DNA of 64,000 nucleotides from positions 248,001 to 312,000 of the forward strand of contig CBDBZL010000001.1 in assembly GCA_965213545.1 (NCBI GenBank), written 5' to 3'. This document shows positions 34,560 to 42,736 of the stretch, in pieces. The notes under the pieces are model-generated. The model worked only from the letters and a program-made list of their open reading frames with translations. It was not told the DNA's origin and did no database searches. The translations under genes and the position numbers were made by a program. Positions within the stretch are counted from its first letter, which is position 1; each line of letters begins with the position of its first letter. This DNA is from CBDBZL01 sp965213545 (lineage in GTDB: Bacteria; Pseudomonadota; Alphaproteobacteria; Sphingomonadales; Sphingomonadaceae).

Positions 34560-34935
34560 GGGATGCACTTTCATTCCTTGACTGTCATTGGCTCCCCATG
34601 AGCCGAGAATTGGCGAGGCCGATGGGCCGCGCAAGAGCCTTTCCGGGTTCGTCGAGCGCAAACGCGCGCAAGGCGGCGCAGGGCAGCGAACGGCTATGGA
34701 TGACTAGGGAAGAGTGCGGCCGACGGCGGACGGCGGGACTTGGCGGTTCCGGGTGGGAGTAAAATTCGGTGACGCAGCCGAAATTGCCTCGCCTGTCGCA
34801 ATATCGGCCCTAACGCGCGCAGAACTGCGGCGACCGAGGACGCATTCTGCGCAAGCGAAAGTGTTTTATCGGCTGCGATTCGGGTTTGCAGACAGCGTGG
34901 CGGATAGCCCGCGAAGCGAAGCTTTCGAAATCGGC
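34560..34935. other. Gene-free stretch between alpA-like gene and higBA
   Basis: No open frame here has a conserved look or a ribosome binding site. It should contain the promoter of the AlpA-like gene on the minus strand and of higBA on the plus strand. Only the palindrome at its right end (34936-34959) stands out. Confidence 0.6.
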
Positions 34936-34959
34936 GTTCGGCGTCACTTGACGCCGAAC
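34936..34959. promoter_or_regulatory. Palindromic operator before higBA
   Basis: Perfect 11-bp arms GTTCGGCGTCA and TGACGCCGAAC separated by CT, ending 22 nt before the higB ATG. The right arm contains TTGACG, a possible -35 box. Position and symmetry fit a HigA or HigBA binding site for autorepression. Confidence 0.7.
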
Positions 34960-34981
34960 ACTATCACGGATAGGAGGGGCC

Positions 34982-35272
34982 ATGAAGATTCGGAACGTGA
35001 TCCACAAAGGGTTGCGGAGATTCATCAAGGATGACGACGCCAGCGGGTTGCAGCCCGCCGTCGTCGTCAAAGTGCAGCGCATCGTCTCCTTTCTCCAGGA
35101 CATGGAGCAGGAGGACGAGCTTCGCACGGTGCAGAGCTGGAAAGCGCACATGCTGACCGGCGACCGCAAGGGAACGTGGAGCCTGTCCGTCACGCGGAAC
35201 TGGCGAATAACGTTTCGGATCGACCGCGAGGAAATCGAGATCATCGACCTCGATTATGAAGATTATCATTAG
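34982..35272 (+). CDS. higB: HigB-type toxin (RelE/ParE superfamily)
   Basis: A ribosome-dependent mRNA endoribonuclease in this family. The 96-aa product contains VVVKVQRIVSFLQDM, the WKAHMLTGDRKGTWSLSVTRNWRITFRI core in outline, and an acidic end (IIDLDYEDYH). The ATG follows TAGGAGGGGCC. The toxin precedes the antitoxin, the HigBA order. Confidence 0.9.
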   Translation: MKIRNVIHKGLRRFIKDDDASGLQPAVVVKVQRIVSFLQDMEQEDELRTVQSWKAHMLTGDRKGTWSLSVTRNWRITFRIDREEIEIIDLDYEDYH

Positions 35273-35294
35273 GAACTGGCACTAGGAGCTGGAT

Positions 35295-35630
35295 ATGAGC
35301 GCAATCGCAGGCATCCGCATGAAGAACCCGGCGCATCCGGGCGGCTTCGTGAAGTCCGAGATTATCGAGCCGCTGGGCCTCTCGGTGACGGCGGCGGCGC
35401 AGGTGCTGGGCGTCACCCGCGCGACGCTATCGACCCTGCTCAACGAGCATTCGCAGCTTTCGTCCGAAATGGCGCTGCGGATAGAAAAGGCGTTCGGCGT
35501 TTCGATGGACACGCTGATGCGTATGCAGAACAGCTACGACATCGCGCAGGCACGAAAGCGCGAGGGGGAGATCAGCGTTGCGCCGTTCAAGGGTCGGCCC
35601 GGCGATGCTCGTCCGTCCGCAGCATATTGA
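35295..35630 (+). CDS. higA: HigA-type antitoxin
   Basis: A 111-aa HTH antitoxin. The N-terminal MKNPAHPGGFVKSEIIEPLG is typical of HigA, followed by the HTH (VTAAAQVLGVTRATLSTLLN) and ALRIEKAFGVSMDTLMRMQ. The C-terminal tail after about residue 85 is extended. It neutralises HigB and likely represses the operon through the palindrome at 34936-34959. Starts 22 nt after higB. Confidence 0.92.
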   Translation: MSAIAGIRMKNPAHPGGFVKSEIIEPLGLSVTAAAQVLGVTRATLSTLLNEHSQLSSEMALRIEKAFGVSMDTLMRMQNSYDIAQARKREGEISVAPFKGRPGDARPSAAY

Positions 35631-35664
35631 GACGCAGGCAGCCCTCAATGGCCGCAGCGTAAGT

Positions 35665-37218
35665 ATGCCGCAAACTTTCAAAGCATTTCCCGTAATAGAT
35701 TTGTTCGCAGGTCCGGGCGGACTTGGCGAAGGCTTTGCTTCATTAGTGGGAGCGGGCGGTGAGCAGCGTTTTGAAAGTGTTGCCGCAATTGAACAGGATG
35801 GACCTTCCTACCAAACTCTGCTTCTCCGTCATTTCCTCCGTAAGTTTCCTAATCGGGAATTTCCCGACGCCTATTATAGATATCTGAGACGTGAGATTCG
35901 GAGGGAAGAGCTTTACGCGCGGCACCCGACTGAAATCGCCAAGGCGCGGCGAAGCGCATTGAAGATTTCCCTAGGCCCTGAAAATCACGCCTTGGTGCAG
36001 AACATCATTGAGGAGAGGTTGTCGGGCTCATTCCGCTGGGCGCTTGTTGGAGGCCCGCCTTGCCAAGCCTATTCCCTTGTCGGTCGTTCAAAGATGATGG
36101 GGAGGCCCAATTTTGAGCAAGACGAACGCCACTTCCTTTACCTTGAATACTTGAAAATCATTGTCGACCACCAGCCGCCTGTCTTTGTGATGGAGAACGT
36201 CAAGGGGCTTCTCTCTGCGAAGATTGGTGGAAAGCCGATCATAAATCGGATCGTCGGCGACTTGGCCAGTCCCAAACAGGCTGTCGGCAACAAGGCCAAC
36301 GGACTCCGCTACAAGCTTTATTCTCTGTCTGAGGATGAAAAGCCCGGTGAAGAGGTCGATCCGCGGCTGTTCCTAGTGCGGGCCGAGGAATTTGGCGTGC
36401 CTCAGGCGCGGCACCGGATGTTTATCGTCGGCATCCGCAGCGACCTGGACATCCGGCCAGGACGCCTCCGCCCTTGTTCGCCGCCGACCTTGCGCCAGAC
36501 CATTGGGGGTCTGCCATCTCTACGCAGCACCCTCTCAAAAGAGGACAGCGTTCAGCGCTGGCGCGACGAGATTGCCAAGCTTTCTTCCTCGGAGATCGGA
36601 CGCCAGCTTAACGGTTCTGGTTACACGCGCGGCATCGTGCGCGGAATTGAGCACCATACAGCGGCAGGCACCGGAATTCCGATGCTCAGCTCGTCAAACG
36701 TGTATCTCAACGGCGAGACCGGCAAGCATCCCACGCTTCGTCATTTGCACGATCCGAGACTGGATGTGCTTACCTCCCACGAAGCAAGGGGCCACATGGC
36801 TTCCGACCTGCGACGCTACCTTTATGCGTCGATTTTCGCCGACGTGACCGGCAGAACCCCAAAATTGTCTGACTTTCCCCAATCGCTGCTGCCCGCTCAT
36901 CAAAACGTTGAGCTTGGTCGCACAGGCAAGATGTTTTCAGATCGGTTTCGTGTTCAACTCCCCGACAAGGTTTCCACCACGATCACTTCCCATATCTCGA
37001 AAGACGGCCACTATTTCATTCACTATGACCCCGCCCAGTGCCGCAGTCTGACTGTCCGCGAGGCCGCGCGCCTCCAAACTTTTCCCGACAACTACTTCTT
37101 CGAGGGGCCGCGAACTGAGCAATACCATCAGGTTGGCAATGCGGTTCCCCCGTATCTCGCTGCACAGATTGCCGAAATCATCGCCGAGGTTCTCGACGCA
37201 GTGCCGGATTCCGTATGA
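35665..37218 (+). CDS. dcm: DNA (cytosine-5-)-methyltransferase
   Basis: A C5-methylase of 517 aa. Motif I VIDLFAGPGGLGEGF, motif IV VGGPPCQAYSLVG with the catalytic Cys, motif VI VFVMENVKGLL, motif VIII around VPQARHRMFIVG, and motifs IX-X RSLTVREAARLQTFPDNY and QVGNAVPPYLAAQIA. A long insert of about 60 residues follows motif II. The start is uncertain: ATG at 35665 (family-like) or 35605 with AAGGG upstream. First gene of a six-gene coupled cassette; the recognition site cannot be read from sequence. GC is lower than in host genes. Confidence 0.92.
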   Translation: MPQTFKAFPVIDLFAGPGGLGEGFASLVGAGGEQRFESVAAIEQDGPSYQTLLLRHFLRKFPNREFPDAYYRYLRREIRREELYARHPTEIAKARRSALKISLGPENHALVQNIIEERLSGSFRWALVGGPPCQAYSLVGRSKMMGRPNFEQDERHFLYLEYLKIIVDHQPPVFVMENVKGLLSAKIGGKPIINRIVGDLASPKQAVGNKANGLRYKLYSLSEDEKPGEEVDPRLFLVRAEEFGVPQARHRMFIVGIRSDLDIRPGRLRPCSPPTLRQTIGGLPSLRSTLSKEDSVQRWRDEIAKLSSSEIGRQLNGSGYTRGIVRGIEHHTAAGTGIPMLSSSNVYLNGETGKHPTLRHLHDPRLDVLTSHEARGHMASDLRRYLYASIFADVTGRTPKLSDFPQSLLPAHQNVELGRTGKMFSDRFRVQLPDKVSTTITSHISKDGHYFIHYDPAQCRSLTVREAARLQTFPDNYFFEGPRTEQYHQVGNAVPPYLAAQIAEIIAEVLDAVPDSV

Positions 37219-37634
37219 TGGTGGACTTGCTCACTGCCGAACGACGCAGTTGGAATATGTCGCGCATACGCAGCCGAGACACTCGGCCCGAACGGGCGTT
37301 GCGATCGTTACTTCACCGCGCGGGATTCCGATTCCGGCTGCATGATCGATCGCTCCCTGGAACCCCTGACATTGTGATGAAGAAGCATAGAGCCGTCATA
37401 CTGGTTCACGGGTGCTACTGGCATCGCCATGAGGGGTGCAGAAACGCTACCACGCCGTCCACGCGAACCGATTTCTGGCAGGCAAAGTTTGCAGCGACCG
37501 TCGTTCGTGATGAGCGGAATCTTGATGCTCTGACCAGACTCGGTTGGCAGCCAATCGTGGTCTGGGAGTGCGACCTGAATAGGCGCCCCGACGATGTGGT
37601 GGCCGAAATCAAGAAAAAGCTGAGGGAGGCGTAA
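37215..37634 (+). CDS. vsr: Very short patch repair endonuclease Vsr
   Basis: Nicks beside T:G mismatches left by deamination of 5-methylcytosine. The 139-aa product has NMSRIRSRDTRPERALRS, LPGTPDIVMKKHRAVILVHG, the zinc/catalytic CYWHRHEGC and the C-terminal LGWQPIVVWECDL. Its ATG overlaps the dcm stop (ATGA). Placement directly after a Dcm methylase is the classic pairing. Confidence 0.94.
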   Translation: MMVDLLTAERRSWNMSRIRSRDTRPERALRSLLHRAGFRFRLHDRSLPGTPDIVMKKHRAVILVHGCYWHRHEGCRNATTPSTRTDFWQAKFAATVVRDERNLDALTRLGWQPIVVWECDLNRRPDDVVAEIKKKLREA

Positions 37635-39112
37635 TGGCGCGCGACCACCACCTGCCGCCGAGTGCCGCATGCCTGTCGGCGTCTATGCGCGACCTTGGTT
37701 ATTCCCTCGAAACGGCCATCGCCGATATTGTGGACAACAGCATCTCCGCGAACGCGACATCCATCGAGATCGTGTGCAATCTGACAGGCGCAGTGCCGTC
37801 GCTGGCCATCATCGACAACGGATGGGGCATGAGTGGCGAAGAGATTGTCGAGGCGATGCGGCATGGCGCGGTCAACCCTAGGCAGGAACGCGGACCAAAG
37901 GACTTGGGCAGGTTCGGCCTGGGCTTGAAGACCGCTTCATTCTCACAGTGCCGAACGCTGACTGTCGCAAGCGCCAAGGACGGTAATCACAGCGGAGCCG
38001 TCTGGAGCCTCGACCGCATCGACGCGCTGGATGACTGGATGCTGTCCATTCTGGACGACGACGATCTTGCCGCGATTGGCTTTAATGACCGGCTCGGCCA
38101 GCACGGCTCGGTTGTTATCTGGACCGACCTCGATCGACTCTTTGAAGATGAAACCGGCTCCCGCCGAGATGAGATCGTCAACGAAAAGCTCGGCATCGTG
38201 GAGCGCCATCTGTCGCTCGTCTTTCATCGTTTCCTTGCCGGGGAGGTGAAAGGCCGGAAGAAGATCACCATCACCATGAACGGCCACCCGGTTTCACCGT
38301 TTGACCCGTTCTGCCGCAAAAACACGGCGACCCAGATACTGCCGGAAGAGGTTGTGTATGTCGGCAATGTCGCGGTGCAGATGCAGCCGTTCATCCTGCC
38401 GCACCACAGCCGGCTGAGCGCCAGCGAATACGACTTTTACCAAAGTCGCAGCGACTTCATCTCAAATCAGGGAGCCTACATCTACCGCAACGGACGCCTC
38501 ATGGCATGGGGTGACTGGTTCCGTCTTATACCGAAAGGTGAGGCGACCAAGCTCGCCAGGGTGCAGATCGACTTCCCCAACAGTCTCGATGAATCGTGGA
38601 CGATCGACATCAAGAAGTCACGCGCCCGGCCGCCGCACCCGGTTCGGGAGCGGCTGCGCCAGATCATCGCGCAGATCAGCGGACGCAGCACGACCGTTCA
38701 CCGCGGGCGCGGACAAAGGCTCTTTGAAGAGACTGCTGCACCGCTCTGGGAGCGCTTCGCAGATCACGCCGGCATCAGATTTGCGGTCAACGCGCGGCAT
38801 CCCCTGATTGATTCTCTTCGCACCAAGTTGGCGCGCGACGATGCCCGCAGCCTCAATCTGATCCTCGATTCCGTTGCTGCGTCGCTGCCGGTGGAAATGA
38901 TTTACTCGGATTACTCCACCAGCCCGCGGCAGGTCGATCAGTCAGCCGGGAATGAAAATGATGCGATGGCAAGACTGAAAAGCCTTCATGCGGCCCTCTA
39001 TGGGGACGGCGCGGGCGATCCCGAGGCGTTCATGCAAATCGTAAAATCCACTCGTCTGTTCCAAGGGCAGATGGATGTTGCTGAAAAATATGTGAAAGAG
39101 GTCTTTGCATGA
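37634..39112 (+). CDS. GHKL (HSP90/MutL/MORC-like) ATPase
   Basis: A 492-aa protein. The Bergerat ATP-binding fold is at the N-terminus: ETAIADIVDNSISANATSIE (N-box Asn), LAIIDNGWGMSGEEI (G1) and DLGRFGLGLKTASFSQC (G2). A middle domain then resembles the S5-like transducer of GHL ATPases (IYRNGRLMAWGDWFRL, WTIDIKKSRARPPHPV). It probably dimerises on ATP binding and clamps or remodels DNA. Start overlaps vsr stop by one nt; stop overlaps the next start (ATGA). MutL/MORC-type ATPases are known in some predicted restriction-modification operons. Confidence 0.87.
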   Translation: MARDHHLPPSAACLSASMRDLGYSLETAIADIVDNSISANATSIEIVCNLTGAVPSLAIIDNGWGMSGEEIVEAMRHGAVNPRQERGPKDLGRFGLGLKTASFSQCRTLTVASAKDGNHSGAVWSLDRIDALDDWMLSILDDDDLAAIGFNDRLGQHGSVVIWTDLDRLFEDETGSRRDEIVNEKLGIVERHLSLVFHRFLAGEVKGRKKITITMNGHPVSPFDPFCRKNTATQILPEEVVYVGNVAVQMQPFILPHHSRLSASEYDFYQSRSDFISNQGAYIYRNGRLMAWGDWFRLIPKGEATKLARVQIDFPNSLDESWTIDIKKSRARPPHPVRERLRQIIAQISGRSTTVHRGRGQRLFEETAAPLWERFADHAGIRFAVNARHPLIDSLRTKLARDDARSLNLILDSVAASLPVEMIYSDYSTSPRQVDQSAGNENDAMARLKSLHAALYGDGAGDPEAFMQIVKSTRLFQGQMDVAEKYVKEVFA

Positions 39113-41775
39113 GCCAAACGCAGAACGAAAAAGACAAGGGCTTCATCGCAACCCTCATTACGGCCTTCGGCGACCGCGACGAGCCGCCGACCCGCGTTGA
39201 AATTGAAGCGAAGGCCGTCATGCTCGCCCCGATCCTCGGGTTCGACGGCGATCTTGAAAACGTCGTCGCCGTTGCGGAGACCGTCATTCCATCTCGGATG
39301 AGCGCCGGCGTCTCACTTGTCGATCCGGAAGCCACCCACGATCAGGAATGGATTCATAAACGCGAGATCAAGCCGATATACGCCGACGCCTATGGTGATT
39401 TTTTGCGATCCGAGGGCTGGAAGCCAACGGTCGTCAACACGCTCCTGAACGACGACGGGGCCAAAATTCTCGGCCTATTGCAGGATCCCACTGATGAGGG
39501 AGCTTGGAACCGGCGAGGCATCGTCATCGGTCATGTTCAATCCGGCAAAACCGCCAACTATCTCGGTGTGGTCGCTAAAGCGGCCGACGCCGGATACAAG
39601 TTCATCATCGTCATCGCGGGCATTCATAACAACCTGCGGAAACAGACGCAGCGCCGAGTGGACGAGGGTTTCATCGGCCGGTCGAGCGACCCGGCAAACC
39701 GCGTGCCGGTCGGGGTCGGCCTCGACAAAGACTATCCGAACCCGGTCACGCTGACCAACATCAACATGGATTTCAACAAGCAGACGGCCGACAAGAGCGG
39801 TGCCGAACTGAACGATTTCAGGAAGCCGGTCATCATTGTCATTAAAAAGAACGTGAAGACCCTGGAGGTTCTGCACACTTGGCTGCGCGACTTGAACGCA
39901 AAGGGAGCCGATCGTATTCGTGACGTTCCGATGCTCGTGATTGATGACGAGGCCGACAACGCTTCCATCAATACGAACAAACCGGACATCAACCCCACGG
40001 CGACGAACACATGGATCAGGAAGATCCTGCGTCTTTTTACCAAGTCATGCTACGTCGGCTACACCGCAACGCCCTTTGCCAACATCTTTATCGACCCAGA
40101 TGCGTTTGACAAGGACGCCTATGAGGAGCTGTTTCCCAAGGACTTCATTTATTCGCTCGATGCGCCGACCACCTACTTCGGTCCCGACAAGGTTTTCCTC
40201 GACGAGAAAAGCAGCGAACGCATCCTGAGGCCGATCCTCGACTGCGAGGATTATCTGCCGCTCACCCATAAAAACGGCACACCGGTCGCTGAGCTGCCCC
40301 CTAGCCTTTATCGTGCGCTCGACCAGTTCATCGTCGCGCGGGCTGTTCGTAACCTCCGAAAGCAGGAGCGGAAGCACTGCTCTATGCTAATCAACATATC
40401 GAGGTTCGTATCGGTCCAGAGGGAGGTGAAAGGTTTCATCGGCCTCCGGCTGGACAAGATCAAAGACGCGGTGAAAGCGAATTACATGATGGCAGAAGAG
40501 ATTTCTGCCAAGAACCAGTATATGGCGCGGCTACGCGCTGCGTTCGATGATGAGTTTTCAGATTGCGGGTTTGAATGGACGAAAGTGAAGGAAGCCCTGT
40601 GGGGCGTCTTCGATCACCTCCGAACCTATGTCGTCAACAGCAAGACCACCGACGATCCGCTTGATTACGAAAAATACGAGCGTGAGGGCGTCGGGCTGAC
40701 CGCTGTGGCGATCGGCGGCCTGAGCCTGTCCCGAGGGCTGACCATTGAGGGTCTCACTGTCAGCTACATGTATCGCAACACGCGCATGTATGACACCCTG
40801 ATGCAGATGGGCCGATGGTTCGGCTATCGACCAAACTTCGAGGATGTATGCCGCGTCTATCTCTCTAGAGATTCGATAAACTGGTATAAACATATTGCGC
40901 TCGCGGCCGACGAACTGCGTCAGCAGATAAGGCGTATGCGCAACGTGGGTCTGAGCCCGAAAGACTTCGGCCTCTACGTTCAGTCCCATCCCGACAGTCT
41001 GCTGATTACCGCCGCGAACAAGATGCGCAGCGGCGAGAAAATTACTCTCAAGCAGAATTACACCGGCAAGCTGATCGAGAGTTTCCTTCTGCCGCTGGAC
41101 GCCCAGACTAATGACGCGAACAGCAATCTCATTGCCAGATCCTGGGCCGACCGCTTCGGGGGCGCCGAACTGCAAAAGACTGACAAAGGCTGGTTCCTGC
41201 CGGATGTCGAGTGCAACAAAATCGAGGAATTTCTGGCTGCGTTCAAGTCGCACAAGGATGCCGTGCGGCAGAAGGCGCTTGCCATCGACTATCTTAACGC
41301 GATTTCGGACAAATTTCCGAAGGGCGATGTTCTGCTGATTTCGGTTGGACCCGGCGACCCCGACAATCACATTCTTGGTCCGCAGGAGCGCACCGCCGCT
41401 GACGCCACAGCGGAGAGGTGGCAGATTTCCGGATACCGCGTTGCCAGTCGCGGCGATGAAAAGCTCGGATTAAGTGCGGAACACCAGGCGGCCGCCGAAC
41501 GGCTCGCTACCGAAGATGCTAAGAGCAAGTCGAAGAAGCCTTCCGACTTCCACTACCGCCTGGTCCGCGACAAGCCGTTGCTCATGGTCCACGTTCTGGA
41601 GCCGACCAATAGCGAACCCTTCGAAGGATTGCGTGTTCCTGCCTGGGGTCTGAGCTATCCGGACGGACAATATGGAACGGCCATCGAGGTTGTCGCCAAC
41701 CGGGTCTGGGTAGAGCAGATGTATGGCTCGTTAGATGACGATCCCGATGACGATGGGGACTACGATGACGAGTAA
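39109..41775 (+). CDS. Z1-domain P-loop (SF2-like) protein
   Basis: An 888-aa protein. Walker A is GHVQSGKTANYLGV (about residues 140-153), the DEAD-like motif is MLVIDDEADNASIN, and motif III-like GYTATPFANIFID follows. The Z1 region includes GGLSLSRGLTIEGLTVSYM and MGRWFGYRPNFEDVCRVY. Family knowledge: Z1 domains accompany superfamily II helicase-like modules in modification-linked operons. An acidic tail (DDDPDDDGDY) ends the protein. Expected to be the DNA-translocating or motor part of the cassette. Overlaps both neighbours. Confidence 0.87.
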   Translation: MSQTQNEKDKGFIATLITAFGDRDEPPTRVEIEAKAVMLAPILGFDGDLENVVAVAETVIPSRMSAGVSLVDPEATHDQEWIHKREIKPIYADAYGDFLRSEGWKPTVVNTLLNDDGAKILGLLQDPTDEGAWNRRGIVIGHVQSGKTANYLGVVAKAADAGYKFIIVIAGIHNNLRKQTQRRVDEGFIGRSSDPANRVPVGVGLDKDYPNPVTLTNINMDFNKQTADKSGAELNDFRKPVIIVIKKNVKTLEVLHTWLRDLNAKGADRIRDVPMLVIDDEADNASINTNKPDINPTATNTWIRKILRLFTKSCYVGYTATPFANIFIDPDAFDKDAYEELFPKDFIYSLDAPTTYFGPDKVFLDEKSSERILRPILDCEDYLPLTHKNGTPVAELPPSLYRALDQFIVARAVRNLRKQERKHCSMLINISRFVSVQREVKGFIGLRLDKIKDAVKANYMMAEEISAKNQYMARLRAAFDDEFSDCGFEWTKVKEALWGVFDHLRTYVVNSKTTDDPLDYEKYEREGVGLTAVAIGGLSLSRGLTIEGLTVSYMYRNTRMYDTLMQMGRWFGYRPNFEDVCRVYLSRDSINWYKHIALAADELRQQIRRMRNVGLSPKDFGLYVQSHPDSLLITAANKMRSGEKITLKQNYTGKLIESFLLPLDAQTNDANSNLIARSWADRFGGAELQKTDKGWFLPDVECNKIEEFLAAFKSHKDAVRQKALAIDYLNAISDKFPKGDVLLISVGPGDPDNHILGPQERTAADATAERWQISGYRVASRGDEKLGLSAEHQAAAERLATEDAKSKSKKPSDFHYRLVRDKPLLMVHVLEPTNSEPFEGLRVPAWGLSYPDGQYGTAIEVVANRVWVEQMYGSLDDDPDDDGDYDDE

Positions 41776-42736
41776 ACCGTCCCCCTGGGACAGTGTTCCC
41801 ACCCCGGCAATGGACTATACGGTCGTTCGCGTTCCCGACATGAAAGGGGTTCCGATCTACTGGGGCCGCGACAGGTCGGCACAATGCCTCCTCATCGTGG
41901 AACTGACCGGCGATCACACCGAACAGCTTCGCTCGGATGGTGTGACGCTGAACGGTATCGGAACTGATATGCGGCTAGGTGAACGACCGGGCCAGCAGCG
42001 CTTCGTTCTGACCCTCTCCCGGCATGTCGATACCGATTTGTTCCAGGGGCTTTGCGGGACGCTGATCGAAAGCCTCAGGGAAGTTGATGAATCAGCCACT
42101 GCATTGGGCGTTGCGCTGGCGCACCTGAAGCGGTGGAAAGCATTTCTGTCCGGGCGCAGGACCACTCTTTCGCCCGAGCAGGTGCGGGGACTTTTCGCTG
42201 AACTTCAGATGATGCGTTCGCTCTATGCCGCCCGAATGACGCCCCCGATGGCAGCCGACGCTTGGTGCGGTGCCGATCGAGTGCAGCAGGACTTCATCTT
42301 CGGTGACATGGCGGTCGAGGTTAAATCGCTTTCCGGACGCGAGCGAAACACCGTCCGTATTTCATCGGAAGACCAGCTCGAAAGCCTGACCTCCAGCCTG
42401 TATCTGGCGGTCTACCGTCTCAGCGAAATGCCGGAGTTGGGACAGTCGATTTCGCTCAACGACCTCGTGGGGCAGATTGAGACTGACCTTGCGGACGCGC
42501 AGGCGCTGGAAGAATTTTCCCGCAAGCTGTCGGCCTACGGCTACGCGCCATTGCGCGACTACGACAGCCCGCGCTTTGGCGTCAGCGATTTGAAAACTTA
42601 CCTTGTTGTGGAAGGTTTTCCGCGCCTTGTCAGGTCTGGCGTCCCGAACGGGATAGCCCGCCTTTCCTACGACATTGAACTGGAAACGATCCGTCCGTTT
42701 GAATGCAGCACCAGCGACATATTGAAGGGGGCCTGA
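41765..42736 (+). CDS. PD-(D/E)XK motif protein (DUF4420-like)
   Basis: A 323-aa protein with a likely nuclease core at about residues 175-200: VQQDFIFGDMAVEVKSLSG, where Asp and E-V-K fit the PD-(D/E)XK fold. N-terminal half: YWGRDRSAQCLLIVELTGDH and PGQQRFVLTLSRHVDTDLF. This looks like the effector nuclease of the operon. The ATG at 41765 (MTSKPSPW) overlaps the Z1 gene by 11 nt; an earlier ATG at 41735 would overlap more. The AIPR gene follows with no gap. Confidence 0.8.
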   Translation: MTSKPSPWDSVPTPAMDYTVVRVPDMKGVPIYWGRDRSAQCLLIVELTGDHTEQLRSDGVTLNGIGTDMRLGERPGQQRFVLTLSRHVDTDLFQGLCGTLIESLREVDESATALGVALAHLKRWKAFLSGRRTTLSPEQVRGLFAELQMMRSLYAARMTPPMAADAWCGADRVQQDFIFGDMAVEVKSLSGRERNTVRISSEDQLESLTSSLYLAVYRLSEMPELGQSISLNDLVGQIETDLADAQALEEFSRKLSAYGYAPLRDYDSPRFGVSDLKTYLVVEGFPRLVRSGVPNGIARLSYDIELETIRPFECSTSDILKGA

